64,000 nt of DNA, from positions 2,031,990 through 2,095,989 of the forward strand of contig CM074810.1 of the NCBI GenBank assembly GCA_037447605.1. Reading direction: 5' to 3'. Of the stretch, positions 1 to 19,341 are shown piece after piece. Positions within the stretch are counted from its first letter, which is position 1, and each line of letters starts with the position of its first letter. This stretch comes from Zygnema circumcarinatum. Its lineage: Eukaryota; Streptophyta; Zygnematophyceae; Zygnematales; Zygnemataceae. A model generated the notes under the pieces. That model ran no database searches, was not told the origin of the DNA, and worked only from the letters and a program-made list of their open reading frames with translations. The position numbers and the translations under genes were made by a program.

Positions 1-35
<35 letters not shown>
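1..35. repeat. Homopolymer C run at window edge
   Basis: Thirty-five consecutive C bases open the window. It lies in what should be an intron of SMC6, since the next recognisable exon starts at 188. A run this long is more likely an assembly or sequencing edge effect than biology, although a real poly-C tract cannot be excluded. Confidence 0.8.
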
Positions 36-187
36 TGCTGCCCCTACACCTCCCTTTTCTGTCGTTTGACTTGCGTGTTTGGTCTTTAACGAAACTCCGT
101 CTGTGCAAGTGGGGAAGGATTGCATATCCATTTGTGCATTCACTTGTTAACTTGACAGTAGGGAGCCCCGGCTTCTCTGTTTTGCAG

Positions 188-2050
188 GCAAGGGGTTGAG
201 TCTGCTGAGGCTCTCAGACGGAAAAGAGATAAGAAGTACAAGCGGCTAATTAAGTGTAGAGGAGACGTTGGTCTATTGGAAGGGCGCTTTGATGTTAGTT
301 TTCTTTGCTCACTCTCCCTCCCGTCTCCCCCCTCAAGCCGACCTCTCCATTCTCCTTCTCCCTCTTCTTCTATTTCTCCCTCTTTCCCGCTTTCCCGCTT
401 GCCCGTGTGCCACTGCCTCTCTTGATGCTTTGGTTAGTATGTGCCTTGCTTGTTGCAGCTTTTAAAGCAGGCGTTGAAAGTAAGAAAGGCAACATTGAGA
501 GATAATATGCGATGCCTACGGTCGGAACTCAATTGGTGGTGAGCTTTACCAGATCCAAACAGCGGCTTGGCCTGCAGAATGAATGGGAATGGACAAGCAA
601 AGGGGCGGAGTTCACCTGCTGATGTTGATTGTAGGCAACAATGATGGTCGTGGAACTCTATGGTCTTGCTGCACGACATTGGAGAATCTATGCTTTTGTA
701 AACAAAATATGCTTTCCTCATTCCCTTTCGAAGTTCTTGGCAATGTTTCGTGCATGGACCTAACTGGCCACTGATAACTCTGTTGATGTCAGCTTCAATG
801 AACATTTAAGACGAAAAGGGTGGAGCGGTACCATCAGCATCGACTATGAGGCGCAGACTTTGACTATGGATGTAGGTTCTGTTCATCTCATATCCTGCTC
901 CTGCCTCCTGCTTATTGTGTAATTGCGGTAAAGTCTTGTAAAAGGGCTTGACAACTTGGAAGGCCTCTGCAGGTTAAGATGCCTTCCGATGACTCGCGGT
1001 CGAACGTGAAGGACACTCGATCGCTTTCAGGTGACGATCTTACTGAACCGCTTTCGTTTTGCTATCATAAGGGTGATCACAAAGGCACGATGCATCTGTT
1101 CCGCGATGACTTTCACAACAAATAGGAGAGTTATGAAAAAGAAAAGAAAAAAGTGCGATTAGTACCACTTCTGTCTCAAGAACATGGACTCAAAGCCACA
1201 CTTTCATTCTGCTGCAGGAGGGGAGCGCTCATTTGCCACCTTGAGCTATGCCTTAGCCCTTCACGACATGGTGGCCGCGCCTTTCCGAGCAGTGGATGAG
1301 TTTGACATATTCATGGTATACCAACGCTCCGTACTCCTAGTTCGATTTTGTACTCCTCATTCTTAGATTTTTTGGGTATTTAACCTTACACTGTTTTTTC
1401 TTTTTGTGTGTGTGTTCAACAGGACAATGTCACACGCAAAATCTGCCTGGATGAGGCGGTCAAATTTGCGATAAAAAATGGGTCCCAGTGGATATTCATT
1501 ACCCCACACGACATCAGGTGTGTGCAGCATCTCTTTGCAGAAATCAGTGGTAATTCAAGCATGGTCATAATGAACAGTGTGTTGAAGCACACTTTTTCCA
1601 TTTAATTTTTTAAAATATGTAGAGCTTCACATATGTATCGATAGATATACTGCAAAGGGGTTGCTGCCTGATTGTCGCAAAAACACCGAAACCATCCGCT
1701 CGGTCAATTGTCGCGATGGCAATTATAAAACTGCATTGTCTGCCAGGCAGATGAGCAACTGACTTGACATGTTGATCGAAAATCAAATGCTTAATGAAGG
1801 GAGATAATCCCTTATTGCCATCCTATGGCAGGACCCGCATCTATACGGTCTCTGCTTCCAAGAGACCCTTACTTCACTGCCTTAAGCTATCTTGGGCAAT
1901 TGTCTGCATCTGTTTCCCCTTTGCGCGTTGTGAAGCACAGAGGCGGACCCACATTGGACCCCTGATCCCCGCTGTGTGCTTGCTGCTTGCAGTTCCGTGG
2001 AGGCCGGACCTTTTGTGAAAAAGCAGCAGATGCCGTCTCCGAGGGGTTGA
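188..2050 (+). CDS. SMC6: SMC6, C-terminal part (gene continues left)
   Basis: C-terminal ATPase half of SMC6, the partner of SMC5 in the SMC5/6 complex that acts in homologous recombination repair and replication-fork stability in the nucleus. I join seven exons: 188-266 (least certain), 459-538, 793-871, 973-1030, 1218-1315, 1423-1517 and 1993-2050, about 181 residues, all in phase. Exon 3 reads FNEHLRRKGWSG, the conserved start of the C-terminal head. The ABC signature LSGGERSF spans the exon 4/5 junction, Walker B is FRAVDEFDIFMD across exons 5/6, and the D-/H-loop region is GSQWIFITPHDI. The protein ends KKQQMPSPRG, like plant SMC6 tails. The order and spacing of motifs separate it from SMC5. 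The N-terminal head, hinge and coiled coils lie outside the window. It is tail-to-tail with enolase. Confidence 0.93.
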
Positions 2051-3733
2051 TTCGAGGGGCGGCGTTTCGTCCACACAAGGCGGGGTGGCAGACCTGTACA
2101 TAGCACCTCGCAAGCTGATGGTGCTCCAGCAGCTCGACGAGCTACGGCATGGCCCCGATTGTGCATTCCCGTCTTGCTGGGAAATGGGCTGCCAGATCGC
2201 TGTAAATAGCACTTGCGCTCATCGCTACTGCAGCCTCTCTTCCTTCACATCGCGGCCCCAGTCTGGCACATCCTGCTTATCGGGAACCCGGTGGCCTTGC
2301 TGCGGCCTTCCTGCTGCAACCGCAGGGGCGGTGTCATCCAGCGCGGTGAACGGGGAACAACGGAATACAGTAAGAGGTACTCGCCTCCGAGGGGGGCCCT
2401 TTCTGAATGGTAAAAAATGTTGTCAATCCTAAAGGGTCGATGAGCTAAAGAATTGGTTGCTTGTTTGATTTTCTTGTTTTGTGAATGAGTGTTGAAATCT
2501 TGGACCGGTATTCTGGCACTCCCTGCAGGCAACGACCGAATCCGTGATGGCTCTCTAGTCGTGGCGAGCCGCCATTGAAGGTGTCCTGCTGTGAATGGAA
2601 ACCTGAATCATGTCTACTGTGACCAAAAGCGCATACTGTACCCATCATAGAGTACAGCACGGGCTGTATGCAGTGCTTGCCGGCGAGAGTTTGTGAGCTT
2701 GTGACAGCTGTTTTGCTTTGCAATGCATGCATCATAAGTGATGTGAGCGACACGCGCGGCAGCACGTGTGTTGTACGTATTTCAACAAGTCGCATCCACC
2801 ATGCACTGCCTTCCCCGGATGCCTCAGTCAACGCCGGAGATGAGTGGGTGATGCATCCCCACCACCTGCTGACGCAAAATTGCAGAGCACTTTGTAACGC
2901 CTTTTATTTTCTGCTTCAAACTGAGAGAGCATTGACTTCATATTGGTGACGCGTGGTCCATGAATAAGATTTGATGTGACACGAGGAATAATTCCTGTGG
3001 ACAAAACGCTGCTAGAAGGCAAAGCCCATCGTCATAACATGGCCCTGGAGGCAGCTATGGGGGCCGCCGATGTGGCAGATCTCTACGAAGGAGCGGATGG
3101 CCGCCAAGGTAATCCACAACAACGACACCGAGCAAAAGCGAGGCAGCACTGCAAAGCACTGGGGTCGGCGGGCAAGTAGCGAAATCAAGCGAGGACTGCG
3201 GGTCTGTCGCAGTCATACATTTCCCAAGGACAGCGAAGAAAGCCGGAAGATCGGTCACTGGCAAAGGAAAGAATGTAAATGAACGCTCAAGCTGCACCCA
3301 AACTGTCTTCAGAATAACGCGATCTTGCTCGATCCAACAGCTCTGACACGACGACCAAAAATTGTACGATCCGACAGGTGTCATGCATTATCCATCTTTT
3401 GCACACCTTATCTCGTGAGATTTTTCAGACAACAAATTACATCGAAACCTACGAGCTCACGTGTAAAAAGTAGGACATTTCTTACGTTGCCACGGACGGA
3501 AATAATGCTTAGATTACAACAGGCCGCGCGCGTGTCAGTGTACCGTCAGCCAAAGTGGGAACAGCCCGCATTAAAGAAGAGAACTTGCTCCTTTGGAGCA
3601 CCAAAGGCGCGATGAGTCGCCCCTTCCCATCGCCATCGCCATCGCCATCAACGAGCTGCACCCACTCAAGTGAGAGCCAAACCCTCCCTCCCTCCCTCAT
3701 CCTCATCCTCATCCTCACGCCGCAGCGCACCGC
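2051..3733. other. SMC6-enolase 3' intergenic region
   Basis: A 1.7-kb spacer between two convergent genes, holding both 3' UTRs. Short open frames exist (for example 2085-2432) but none has a recognisable domain or convincing splice-linked continuation. Near 3630-3720 are short CATCGC and TCC-type simple repeats. I see no gene here. Confidence 0.6.
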
Positions 3734-9284
<5,551 letters not shown>

Positions 9285-10598
9285 TCTCTCAGACAGCGCT
9301 GGCGGCAGTCAGAATGACTTCCTCTTTCCTTTTTCAGCGAGGGAAATGGAACCAGAGAACAGCTTCACGAGCTGCAGGACTGGCCCTGCGGTACTGGAGT
9401 GGTGCTGAGGTGTGCAGGGCCCAAGATTCCATCGAAGCTTCTTTTTGGAACTGGCGGCTGCGGACATGTGGAGGCGTTACATGCCCTCCGCTAACTGCGG
9501 CAGGAACTGAACGGGCTGCCGGTGCGGCGCATGGAGGGAAATTTTGCACCGAGAAGGCGAAAATCCGTGTGAATATTTCACATAGGTTTTTTCCTCTCAT
9601 GAAAATCCAATACTACTATCTTTCTAATCGTGCATTTACCAGCGTAGAATCAAAACCCTATTGGCGGCAACGTACTAGAAGTCATGACAGGAATTGGCTT
9701 CAATATTACATCGCGCGACTGATTCCCAAGTTTCAGAAGTTGTGTATTCCTCACAATGCGTGTACAGATCAACACATGGCGTCCTGAGCCACCATCACTT
9801 CTTAGCAAACGGAGATCACTTGCCAGTCACATGCTTCCCCAGCAACCGTTCTCTCCCGAACCCTCCACTGAACGATGTCGTGCAGGGAGCAACGAACCAA
9901 AGTCATCGCCTCCAACTTGCAGTGAGGGTAGGGATAGATACTGGACAGTGGATCAACTCGCTTGACTGCTCATTAGTTTGCAACATGGGCACAAAATGCC
10001 CCAGCATTAGTATTCGGAATCATGGCGTTGAATAGCATACAGCATTGCAGGCTTATCTGCTTTGAGATTCTTGTTTACTACACTTTTTCCATGTTCAACT
10101 GGCGATCGGGGTTGTTGTGGGTGTATTGTCACACGAAGGACATCCATCGCATCTGGGAGTTAAAGGGGACAGAATTGGTAGCTTGAACTCATCTCAAGTC
10201 AGCTCTGGTGTGTTCTTTCCTCGCTAAAGAGGGCTGGGGTTGTTTGTATTGCATGCTGCCTCACAGGCCGACAGAGCTGCCGGACAGAGAACCCAAGCGC
10301 TGTTCATCCATCTTCCAATGGGAGACACGTGACAGCATGCTGCATCGATGCACAACCATCCAGTGCAAACGAGTCGTTTGAAGATCACATTTTCTTCCAG
10401 CCACCACTCCAACAAAGCCAGCAAACAAGATCCAGCCTCTGCCGCCTCCCGTGTTGCCACGCCTCGCATCCATTTCCAATCTTGTTGAAACTCTCGCCTC
10501 GATTCAAGAAGCATTAGGCTTCGATTCTACAAATGGGGCACCCATGCTCGCTACACCCTGTCGGTTAAGCACCTTACATACGATGTCCTTTCCTGAAC
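9285..10598. other. Enolase upstream region / RPL35 downstream region
   Basis: A 1.3-kb spacer between two same-strand genes. It must hold the enolase 5' UTR and promoter and the RPL35 3' UTR. An upstream non-coding exon of enolase is possible, as in other plant enolases, but cannot be placed from sequence alone. The open frame 9278-9787 (+) has no recognisable domain. No RNA gene was recognised. Confidence 0.5.
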
Positions 10599-13151
10599 TT
10601 AAGCCTTCACAGCGTACTTTCGAAGAGGGAAATAAGCCTCCTTTTTCTTCTGCTTCTGTGTTTTCAAAGATGCCTGTTCGACCCACCGCCAACATGTAAA
10701 GCATATGGATCAATCGCCACCATTTTTGACCCACGTATTGATTCCCCCAAGACCTCTTCCACGACCAAAAAAAAGGCGACTAAAAAGTCAAGCAGCTTTC
10801 ACCATCTTCCTCAAAGTGAACAAGCTGGTTCCTCCTCAAACTACCAGTAGCCCCACAAATTACAAAATCTGCTATTTACGCTTCCCTATAAAGCAATAAC
10901 GGGATAAGGGGAGCTCATGAAAAAAGACTAGGTAACAACAATATACAATCGAACAGCGAGGACCTGAGCATGTGTAGCGGGTCTCATTGGAGTAGATAGT
11001 GTACCTGGTGGGCAGTCAGTCGGCGTCGAATAGCACGTGTCTTCTTAGGGCGAAGGTCAAGCGGGAGGTACTTCTTCTTTGCGTAAGCATCACGAAGCAT
11101 GGCCTTCTGGGTCTGAGAGATGACCGTCAGGACCTGGGCAATCGAGAGTCGGACCACCTTGCTGCAGCAAGGGTAGAAACAGAACACACAATTCTGACAC
11201 TCGTCAAGCACTAAACACGACGTTTGAAAGATTGATATTCACTATCAACACACCATAATTTGGTCCTGACTCACGGTGTGCCTGAAATCTCATTGCTACC
11301 ATAGCTTATTTCTGGCGCTGCCTCGTATAAGCATCATCGTGTAGTCCTTGTCAACAATTGCATCAAGTCAAGTCCGTTTCTACTGCATCGAAGTTTATTT
11401 GCCGGAGCAACTGATCCTCTGCTGCTGGCAAGATTCAATTTAAGATTCTATTTATCCAACTTAAGTGATACTCTTGAAAAAAACCTAGTTCCACTTGCTC
11501 TCAAAAGCTTAAAAGGGATGGTACCAAATTCCAGCAACTTCTTCAAGCTCAAACCTCGGACCAGTGGCACTCTCATATCAAACCCTAAAACTTGAAATTG
11601 GCTCATTGTCTTGAGGTGGGCTTCTGCATATACACCATAACTCGAATGTTCCGTCCTTGATCACGGTTCTAAAAGAGAAATTTAACTACAGTTTGCTTGT
11701 CCCAATCAACTAAGAATGAGACATCCGGCTTAACCAAACGTCACCAGACTGAGTAAGCCCTTTTTTGCAAGCCCAGCAGTTGACAAGAGACGTCCTTCCG
11801 CCGTACCCTTGAATAGTGCGGTAACTACATCTACAAATTATTCCCTGGAACAGGATTTACTTGTCTCTGTCACTCTTACAAGAGGGAATAAATTCTACAA
11901 GGAGAGGTAGAGTACAAAGCTCACATTTTGGACAGCTTGTTTGGTGCGCCACCAGTAACCTTTGCCACCCGAAGAGCTGCTAGCTCTGTCTTCAACTCCT
12001 TCAGCTGCAACCCATTAACGAAAAAAATCCATTAGTGGGAACATCCTAACATACTGATACCTTGCCCAAAGTGCCGTTCAAGGATTTCACATATTCTAAG
12101 AGACTAGTTCGCAAGCCGAGAAGCAGGAACATGAGAAAAATAATGAGATTTTAACCTGGAAATAGGTCAGCCCAAGCTACAGGAGAGCGCTGCATGCCAT
12201 TTGAGGTTGGCAAATTACTGCCAACCGAACATGGCTTAACGAAGCTTATCCGGCCCTCCAATTGAACACAGCTAAAAAAATATGTGAAAACAAACAAAAA
12301 AAGCAGTACCTGATTAAGCAGCTCGGTCTTGCTCTTCGTCCGTAGCTCATGCACCTTAATCTTAGCTGCAAAACAGGAAGTGCAGCAGAACAAGAAGCAC
12401 ACAGGAACATAAATAGATGCACTGGCCTAGTGGGTAACCTAACCTGGACCTTCAATGACAGTACTCCAAATAATACACGGACTTTGCAAGTTTCTGAAAT
12501 TTCCTTTTCAGGTAAAAGCAAACCACGAACCCAGAGATGGAGCAGAGTTGACGAGATTGAAAATACGTTATATGCTTCCAGCCTTGCTTTCATGGAGGAT
12601 CAGCTTTCTTTTTGGCCAGTTACGAGACCACAAACCCATGCTCAAAATTCCACCCTAACAACCAAAGTTGAACGCCTTATAAGCACAACGACTATAACGG
12701 TCGACACTACTGCTGTTTCTGAGCAGCAGAAACAGCTTTACCAGCTCTAAGGAAAGAGCTGCGTGTCGCCTTGAAGCATAGCTACACCATCGAAAGTCAA
12801 CACCAGCAGTTCACCCTTCCAACTGCCGTCACGCCTCTCACTTTCAATTCCTCTATCCCTCCATCTCTCCCATTCGTCCAAGCGTCACATGCCTACCAAA
12901 CCCTAAAACCCGTTACTCATGATCCTCACAATCCTTCTATTCGGGTTATCTCCCACTCTCTCCCACGCGTTTTACCCTGTAAGTCCTCCCTCCATTTTCA
13001 TGGCTCCATTCATGCAGTCCTTTTGATCCCTCATGTATGCTTAACATTCCCACCAGCACGTGTCCTTCCATATTTAGCCAGGTCCAAACATCCCAGCTCG
13101 TGGGTACAATTTGCGGGTGCGTCAAGGGAAGAGGTGCTGCAACTCACCCAT
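10599..13151 (-). CDS. RPL35: 60S ribosomal protein L35 (uL29)
   Basis: Large-subunit cytosolic ribosomal protein that sits at the peptide exit tunnel. Coding exons on the minus strand: 13151-13148 (only ATGG), 12365-12310, 12004-11925, 11161-11005, 10673-10599. They join in phase to 123 residues, the usual eukaryotic L35 length. Sequence runs [14 protein letters not shown], then the conserved [44 protein letters not shown] and the tail [11 protein letters not shown]. The first coding exon holds only the start codon plus one base; this very short first coding exon is typical of ribosomal protein genes and fixes the start, because ATGG is followed directly by GTGAGT. Introns 1 and 3 contain telo-box-like motifs. 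The gene is head-to-head with PRP3. Confidence 0.96.
11580..11590 (+). promoter_or_regulatory. Telo-box-like motif in RPL35 intron
   Basis: AAACCCTAAAA within the intron between RPL35 exons 3 and 4. Telo-boxes (AAACCCTAA) are known in 5' regions of plant ribosomal protein genes. An intronic position this far into the gene is less usual, so a regulatory role is inference. Confidence 0.4.
12898..12911 (+). promoter_or_regulatory. Telo-box in RPL35 intron 1
   Basis: AAACCCTAAAACCC lies in the first intron of RPL35, about 240 bases downstream of the start-codon exon in the direction of transcription. Position near the 5' end and the match to the plant telo-box make a role in growth-linked expression of this ribosomal gene plausible. 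Confidence 0.5.
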
Positions 13152-13818
13152 GGCGGCGGCCCTGCTCTGCTCCTGGGGGCGGCGAGGGGGGCGAGGGAGC
13201 GAGGGAGGGCGGAAAGAGGGTTGAGGCGTGGCCCGCGCCGCTACTTGCGGGCCCTCTGCGACTGCGGGCGACTTCGCACGCTGTCGCATCCCACTGTAAA
13301 TACGCCGAGCGACGTCGCACGTAGTCGCACGGAGTGGGCCGTACGGGCGACGACGGGGAAAAGTTGGGCAGTGGAAGAAACGTTGGGCAAAATGGTCTGG
13401 TTTTTGGAAAAAAACCAAATACCGCTAACTGGTTTGTCCGTACTGAAAAGGCGGTTTGAAGCCGTAAACTTGAAGCTGGGGGACCCTTGAGCTTTCAAAA
13501 AAAATGTTGTCGGCCGTGGACCAATGGCTATTCCCCACGTGGAATACTAGCAACGTTAGGAATTGTCATCATCTTTTTAAGGTGCGATGGAAAAAACAAA
13601 ACTGAAAATCCAGAATTTGGTTTGGTTTGGTTTGGTTTGGTTCCTGAAAGAGATAAAACTCGGAGCGAAGGACGATTTCGGCTGCTGCCCGAAAGAACGG
13701 GCTGGAGATAAAATTCGAGATCAATTTACATATTGAGGCCGCGAGGGCGCTAGGGCTGCAGATGGGCGGGAGCGGAGGTGGAGGCGGCGGGAGGGCCGGC
13801 TGAGGTGTAGCAGCAGCC
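13152..13818. promoter_or_regulatory. Bidirectional promoter RPL35 / PRP3
   Basis: Only 667 bases separate the two start codons of these divergent genes, so both core promoters and 5' UTRs lie here. The first 200 bases are GC-rich with repeated GTCGCAC-like words (13255-13335); a G-box (CCACGTGG) lies at about 13536, and five GGTTT repeats lie at about 13618-13642. No clear TATA box was picked out. Confidence 0.6.
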
Positions 13819-16800
13819 ATGGATGAGGAAGCTGCGGCGGATGGCAGAAGCAAGAGGAAGCGGCATGAGGGAAAGGAGGAACACCATGGGGATGGCAAGA
13901 AGCATCGGATGAGGTATTGTTGGCTCAGAATTAGGGCTTGCACGCGTGAACGTGTCTGGTTTTCTTACGTTTTGTTCTGACTGCAGACATTTGGTTCTCG
14001 TCTATGAAATGCAGTGAATATGGGGCGAGAAACAAGAATCATGAGTCTCAACGCAGGGCCGAGAGGGGAAGAGGCGATGGAGAGGGACGGGGCAGGAGAG
14101 AGGAGGGAGAAGGAAAAAAAGGTAAGGAATTGGGAAACGGGGAGGAAAGAGGGGGAAAGAAGGTGGAGGAGAGGAATAAATCAGACGCTGGACAGTCCCG
14201 AGGAGGTAGGGAAGATAGAGAGTGGAGAGAAGGGAGGAGTGGAAGGAAGGCTGAGAAGGCCTCAGACAAAGATCAGGTAAGGGAGAGGAGAGATGGGGAG
14301 GGGAAAAGCAGTAGGGTGGTGGAAGAGAAGGAAGGGGAAAAGCGTGCCATGAAGTCCCAGAGGCACGATGGCGAGGGACGGGGCAGGAGAGAGGATGAGC
14401 GGTTTGGCGAAAAAGATGAGGAGAAGGTACAAGTTACAGTGAAGGAAGGTGATGGAAGGAAGTACAAGGACGATAGGGAACTGAGAGGTGAACGAGAAGA
14501 TGGAGAGACGAAGGGAGGAGTTGAAAGTGAGGGAAAGCGTGACAATAATTCAGAGGAGAAAATCGGAAAAGGAAAGGTTGAGGAAGAGAATGCACATGAT
14601 GTAGAGAGAGACTGGACGAAGAGGAAGGAAAGAGATGTAGAGGAACCTAAGGAAAAGAAGGTTACAAAGAGAAGGAGATGGGACCAGGACGAAGAGAAAA
14701 AAGAAGATGCAGGCAGTGATGGTTCACGGCAGGAAGCTGGTGTCGCTGGAGCAGCAAAAGTTGGTGGTTTGATGACCAATGGAACTGCAGGCGTTGTCAT
14801 TGTCGGGCCTGTGAGTGGACTGGCACCAAACACGGCAGTGAATGATACTTGTCATGCATGTTTGCTCAGCATGGAGGCCAGCTGCTCGTTGTTCCGCCGA
14901 TGGTTCACGTTTTGTGGGCCACTTTGAACTTTGAATTCGATTTTACTGTATTAAGCTTCTGGGTCGTCTTGATGTCAGTGCATTCATAGGCTCGCTTGTA
15001 TTTATACGAAGGTCACTTTCTTCGTTGACGAGTATGTTGCTGCGTGCCAGTACAATCATCAAGTACCTTATCAAGCTACATTCTGATATTGAGGCATCCG
15101 TGTGTGATTTTGGCAGGCTCCACCTGCGCTTGGCTCTGCTCCTGCAATTCCTGTAACCTTGTCTAGTTCAGGGCCATCAGCTGCCCCTCCCTCTGCTACT
15201 CAAACTTCTGCTTCAGGCCAAGCAGCGGTTAAGCCTCCAACACTTAGCCTTGAGGCTTTGGCTAAGGCGCGAAAAGCGTTGCAGATGCAGAAAGAGCTTA
15301 ATGCGAAATTGGCAAAGCTTCCCCAGGTGCTGAAACACTCCCTGAACCCCGTTTGGTTTGTTAGGGTTGCTCATGTCTTTGAGGATGTGGATTCTTTCTG
15401 TCTCTGATATTTCACGATCGGCTTTCGGGGGGAAAGGCTCGAGAAGCGTTCTGGCTGGATACGTGGTGGACATTGATCATTCAAACAGGTTGTTAGTGAT
15501 CATGACTCCAATTAGTCGAATAATTGTGGCTTTGTGTTGTGATGCAGTTGAACAAAACATCGGGAGCAACTGCTGCTTCACCGGCCAATCCTCTGGCGAC
15601 ACCTGTACCTCCAGCTGCTGCGTCAGCCCCCGCTCCTACGAGAGCCTCGGGTGTTGCAAGCTTTCCATCCCCAGCTCAGCCAATGATTGGCGCGTCTCCA
15701 GGAGTTACAGGAACATCGCAAGTTAGCACTACCACAGCAGCGACTGCTACTGCAACAATGCAATCTGGTGTAAACCCACAGATGGCAAGTGCTTTCCCAG
15801 GGTTCATGGCAGGGCTTATACCTGGCCTGATGCCCGGCTTGCTGCCAGGCATGGTACATGGCATGCTGCCAAGTCTGGATGTCATGCTGAAGGCGCAGGC
15901 CATGGCCCAGCAGCTTGGCTTCCCACAGATGCCTGGAATGATGCAAGGTATGCGGCCACCAATTGGAAGCATTGGAGCTGCTGCATCAACCTCAGAACCA
16001 AAGCCTGCAAAACCACCAGTGCTGCGGTTGGATGCCCAAGGGAGGGAAATCGATGAGGCAGGGAATGTGGTGGAGAGGTCTAAACAGGGGCCTGTCAGCA
16101 CACTGAAGGTAATGAGTACACCGAACCTTAGTGGTTCTATATGTGGGACAGAAGGCCTTTTATGAACCGTATTTGGTGTAACCTTTTTGCCCATGCAGCA
16201 GTCACAAACGGAAAAGGCTTAACACGGGATTTGGAACGAACAAATTGGCAGGTGAATATCAACAAGGCGAAAAAGGAAGCCTTCAAGATTTTGCGTCCTG
16301 AGCTGGAGGAAGACCCCATTGACAGTCCCTTTTATGATCCACGGATGGGTAGCAATAAAACAAGACTTATTCGTGCACGTAAGCCGAATTTAAACTTTGT
16401 ACAAGAAGGTGAAATGATTAAACGGGCTGAGATCCAACGTTTGAGGGTAAGTGGAGCGGCAAGAGAAATTTAGGAGCATTACATGTGTAGTAAACTGGTG
16501 CAATTCATTACTTGCATTTGCGCTGACAACATCTAACGTGTGTTTTGATCGTCCTGAAAACATTGAGAGGGCGAAAGCGAGATTGAACGCAACTTGGAAG
16601 GATGGAAGAAAAAGGGGAGGAGACTAAGGGAAAGAGCTGGGGAGGGAGGGAGGAATAGGGGAAAGAGAGAAAGAGGAAGCTGATGTTTGTCATACCTTGA
16701 AAATTTGTGTTGTGTAGGCATAAGCTGGTCTTGTTAATCGGTGTTGTGTTTGTTGGGCAATTAGGCACAAGTGGGCGAGGCGCGTATAACGGAAATTAGA

Positions 16801-18015
16801 GCTCGACAGACGGCATTAGCAAGAGCGAAGGCAGAGCAAGGAAAGGAGGAGAATCCGAACCTCATTGCAGTGGCAGAACGCGTACCTGTTGTGGAGACAA
16901 AGAAGCCGAAAGAGCCAATTCCTGATACAGAATGGTGGTAAGTAGCTAAGAAACACTATTTTTTTTATGCTGAGCCGTATTCTACGTAACTAAGGCTGGT
17001 GTCAATTTGAAACAAATTAGTGTTTCTCGGTGCTGAGAAAGTGATGGAAACAACTTGACGCCAACCTCATTTCCCTGCTTGATGTGGTTACATAGTCTGT
17101 AAGCATCGTCTAACTATAGATCTTCTGTTGCTCAATCCGTTCAGGGATGTACCGATTTTGGCAACTGGCAATTATAGTGCAGATGTTGAGGATGGAAAAG
17201 TAAATGTGAAGAACGGGAAGATAACAATTTACGTTGAACATCCTATTCCAATTGAGCCTCCTGCTGAAGCGCCCCCCCCTCCACCGCAGCCATTGAAGCT
17301 GACCAAAAAAGAGCAAAAGAAGCTGCGTACACAGAGGAGGTTGGCCCGGGAAAAAGAGCGACAGGAAATGATTAGACAGGGACTCTTAGAGCCTCCAAAA
17401 CCGAAAGTGAAGATGAGTAATCTCATGAAGGTGCTTGGAGCAGAAGCAACGCAAGACCCCACGAGGATGGAGCAGCAGGTGAAGAGTGCTGCGGCTGAGA
17501 GAGAGCAGGCACATGCAGATAGAAACTTGGCCAGAAAGTTGACTCCGGCAGAGAGGAGGGAGAAGAAGGAGAGGAAGCTGTTTGACGATCCAACCACGTT
17601 AGAGACAATCGTATCTGTGTATCGCCTTGTGCATCTTGCGCACCCACAGACGAGGTTTAAGGTGGATATCAACGTTCAGGAAAACAGAATGACGGGCCGC
17701 TGTGTGATGACTGACGATATGACACTGATTTTAGTGGAAGGAGGATCCAAATCAACGAAACGCTTTTCAAAGCTGATGCTGCGAAGGATCAACTGGTCTG
17801 CAGCTGTTATTGAGGAAAAGGAAGAGGACTTAAAGTCAGTGATAGGGGCACGCCCGAATAGCTGTAAACTGGTGTGGCAAGGAGCAACTGCAAAACCATC
17901 TTATGAAAACTTCCGCATAGAGGAATTCCGAACGGCCGCGGCGGCTAGAAAGTACATGGAAGAGAGAGGAGGCGGGCACTACTGGGATCTTGCATGCAAC
18001 TTTCCGACTGACTAA
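13819..18015 (+). CDS. PRP3: U4/U6 snRNP protein PRP3
   Basis: Core protein of the U4/U6 and U4/U6.U5 tri-snRNP; it binds the U4/U6 duplex and is needed for spliceosome assembly in the nucleus. Exons: 13819-13913, 14015-14810, 15117-15326, 15548-16108, 16252-16446, 16765-16937, 17145-18015, all in phase, 966 residues. Residues about 33-245 are a very charged E/K/R/G-rich tract encoded by purine-rich DNA, then an A/P/M-rich linker with PGLMPGLLPGM-type repeats. The conserved PRP3 domain begins LRLDAQGREIDEAGNVV and runs through DPIDSPFYDPRMG, PEPEWW-like PIPDTEWW, ITIYVEHPIPIEPPAE, KLTKKEQKKLRTQRR and KPKVKMSNLMKVLG. The C-terminal DUF1115 (ferredoxin-like RNA-binding) part has KLMLRRINW and ends HYWDLACNFPTD. 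The charged N-terminal tract is the least conserved part and could hide an alternative splice boundary. Confidence 0.95.
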
Positions 18016-18623
<608 letters not shown>

Positions 18624-19041
18624 GAGGGGAAAGGGTGGGAGAGGAATTATATATGGGTGTTAGGCATGTGGAACCTCTTTTTACAGCTGTGTCTTTGGAG
18701 CCTTATTTTGCTAGAGAACATTTTGTGAGTGAGCAGTGGCACTTTTCCTGTTGTTTTGAAGCAGTAGGCAATAAAAGTGACGCAGTTGTCACGCGCCTGC
18801 CTGCATGTCTGCCGGAAGCATCATCCGATGTGCTGCAGCTGAAGGGTCCTTCCTGGCCAGCCCCCGCCCTGGCCCTGGCCCTGGCCCTGCCTCGCTTTGC
18901 CTTGCCCGGCGCACTGCCTGCCTGCCTGCCCGTCCCGCCGTTCCCTCCAGGCGAGTGTCGGTCCGGCCTTGCTCGCAGCGTCTCCTCCGAGCGCGCTGGC
19001 ATGGAATGGATGGGCTCGCTCGCATGCCCATGTGCCATGCA

Positions 19042-19257
19042 TGCGGCCGATGCCCATCCCCATGCCCTTGCCCGTGCCCGTGCCCATGCCCATGCACCCA
19101 TGACCGTGCCCGTGCCAGTGCCCGTGCCCGTGCCCGTGCCCGTGCCCATGCCTCCGTGCCCGTGCCCGTGCGCGTGCCCGTGCCCGTGCCCATGCCCATG
19201 CACCCATGCCCGTGCCCGTGCCCGTGCCCGTGCCCGTGCCCGTGCCCATGCACATGA
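19042..19257 (+). repeat. 6-bp minisatellite (CCCGTG/CCCATG)n
   Basis: About 35 imperfect hexamer units alternating CCCGTG and CCCATG, including internal CACCCATG variants. Because the period is a multiple of three, all frames on both strands stay open, which explains the spurious GHGHGH and PVPVPV proteins. Confidence 0.93.
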
Positions 19258-19341
19258 CGTCGCGCAAGCGACAAGGCGACTGATTGGCGGAGCGCTGATG
19301 ACCGTTCCCTGCGCTGTGCGCGAAGCGCTCTCTCAACCACA

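Noticed and set aside
14273-14833. 186-residue minus-strand frame rich in Ser/Phe/Pro
   Set aside because: Antisense of the purine-rich charged tract of PRP3; composition artefact.
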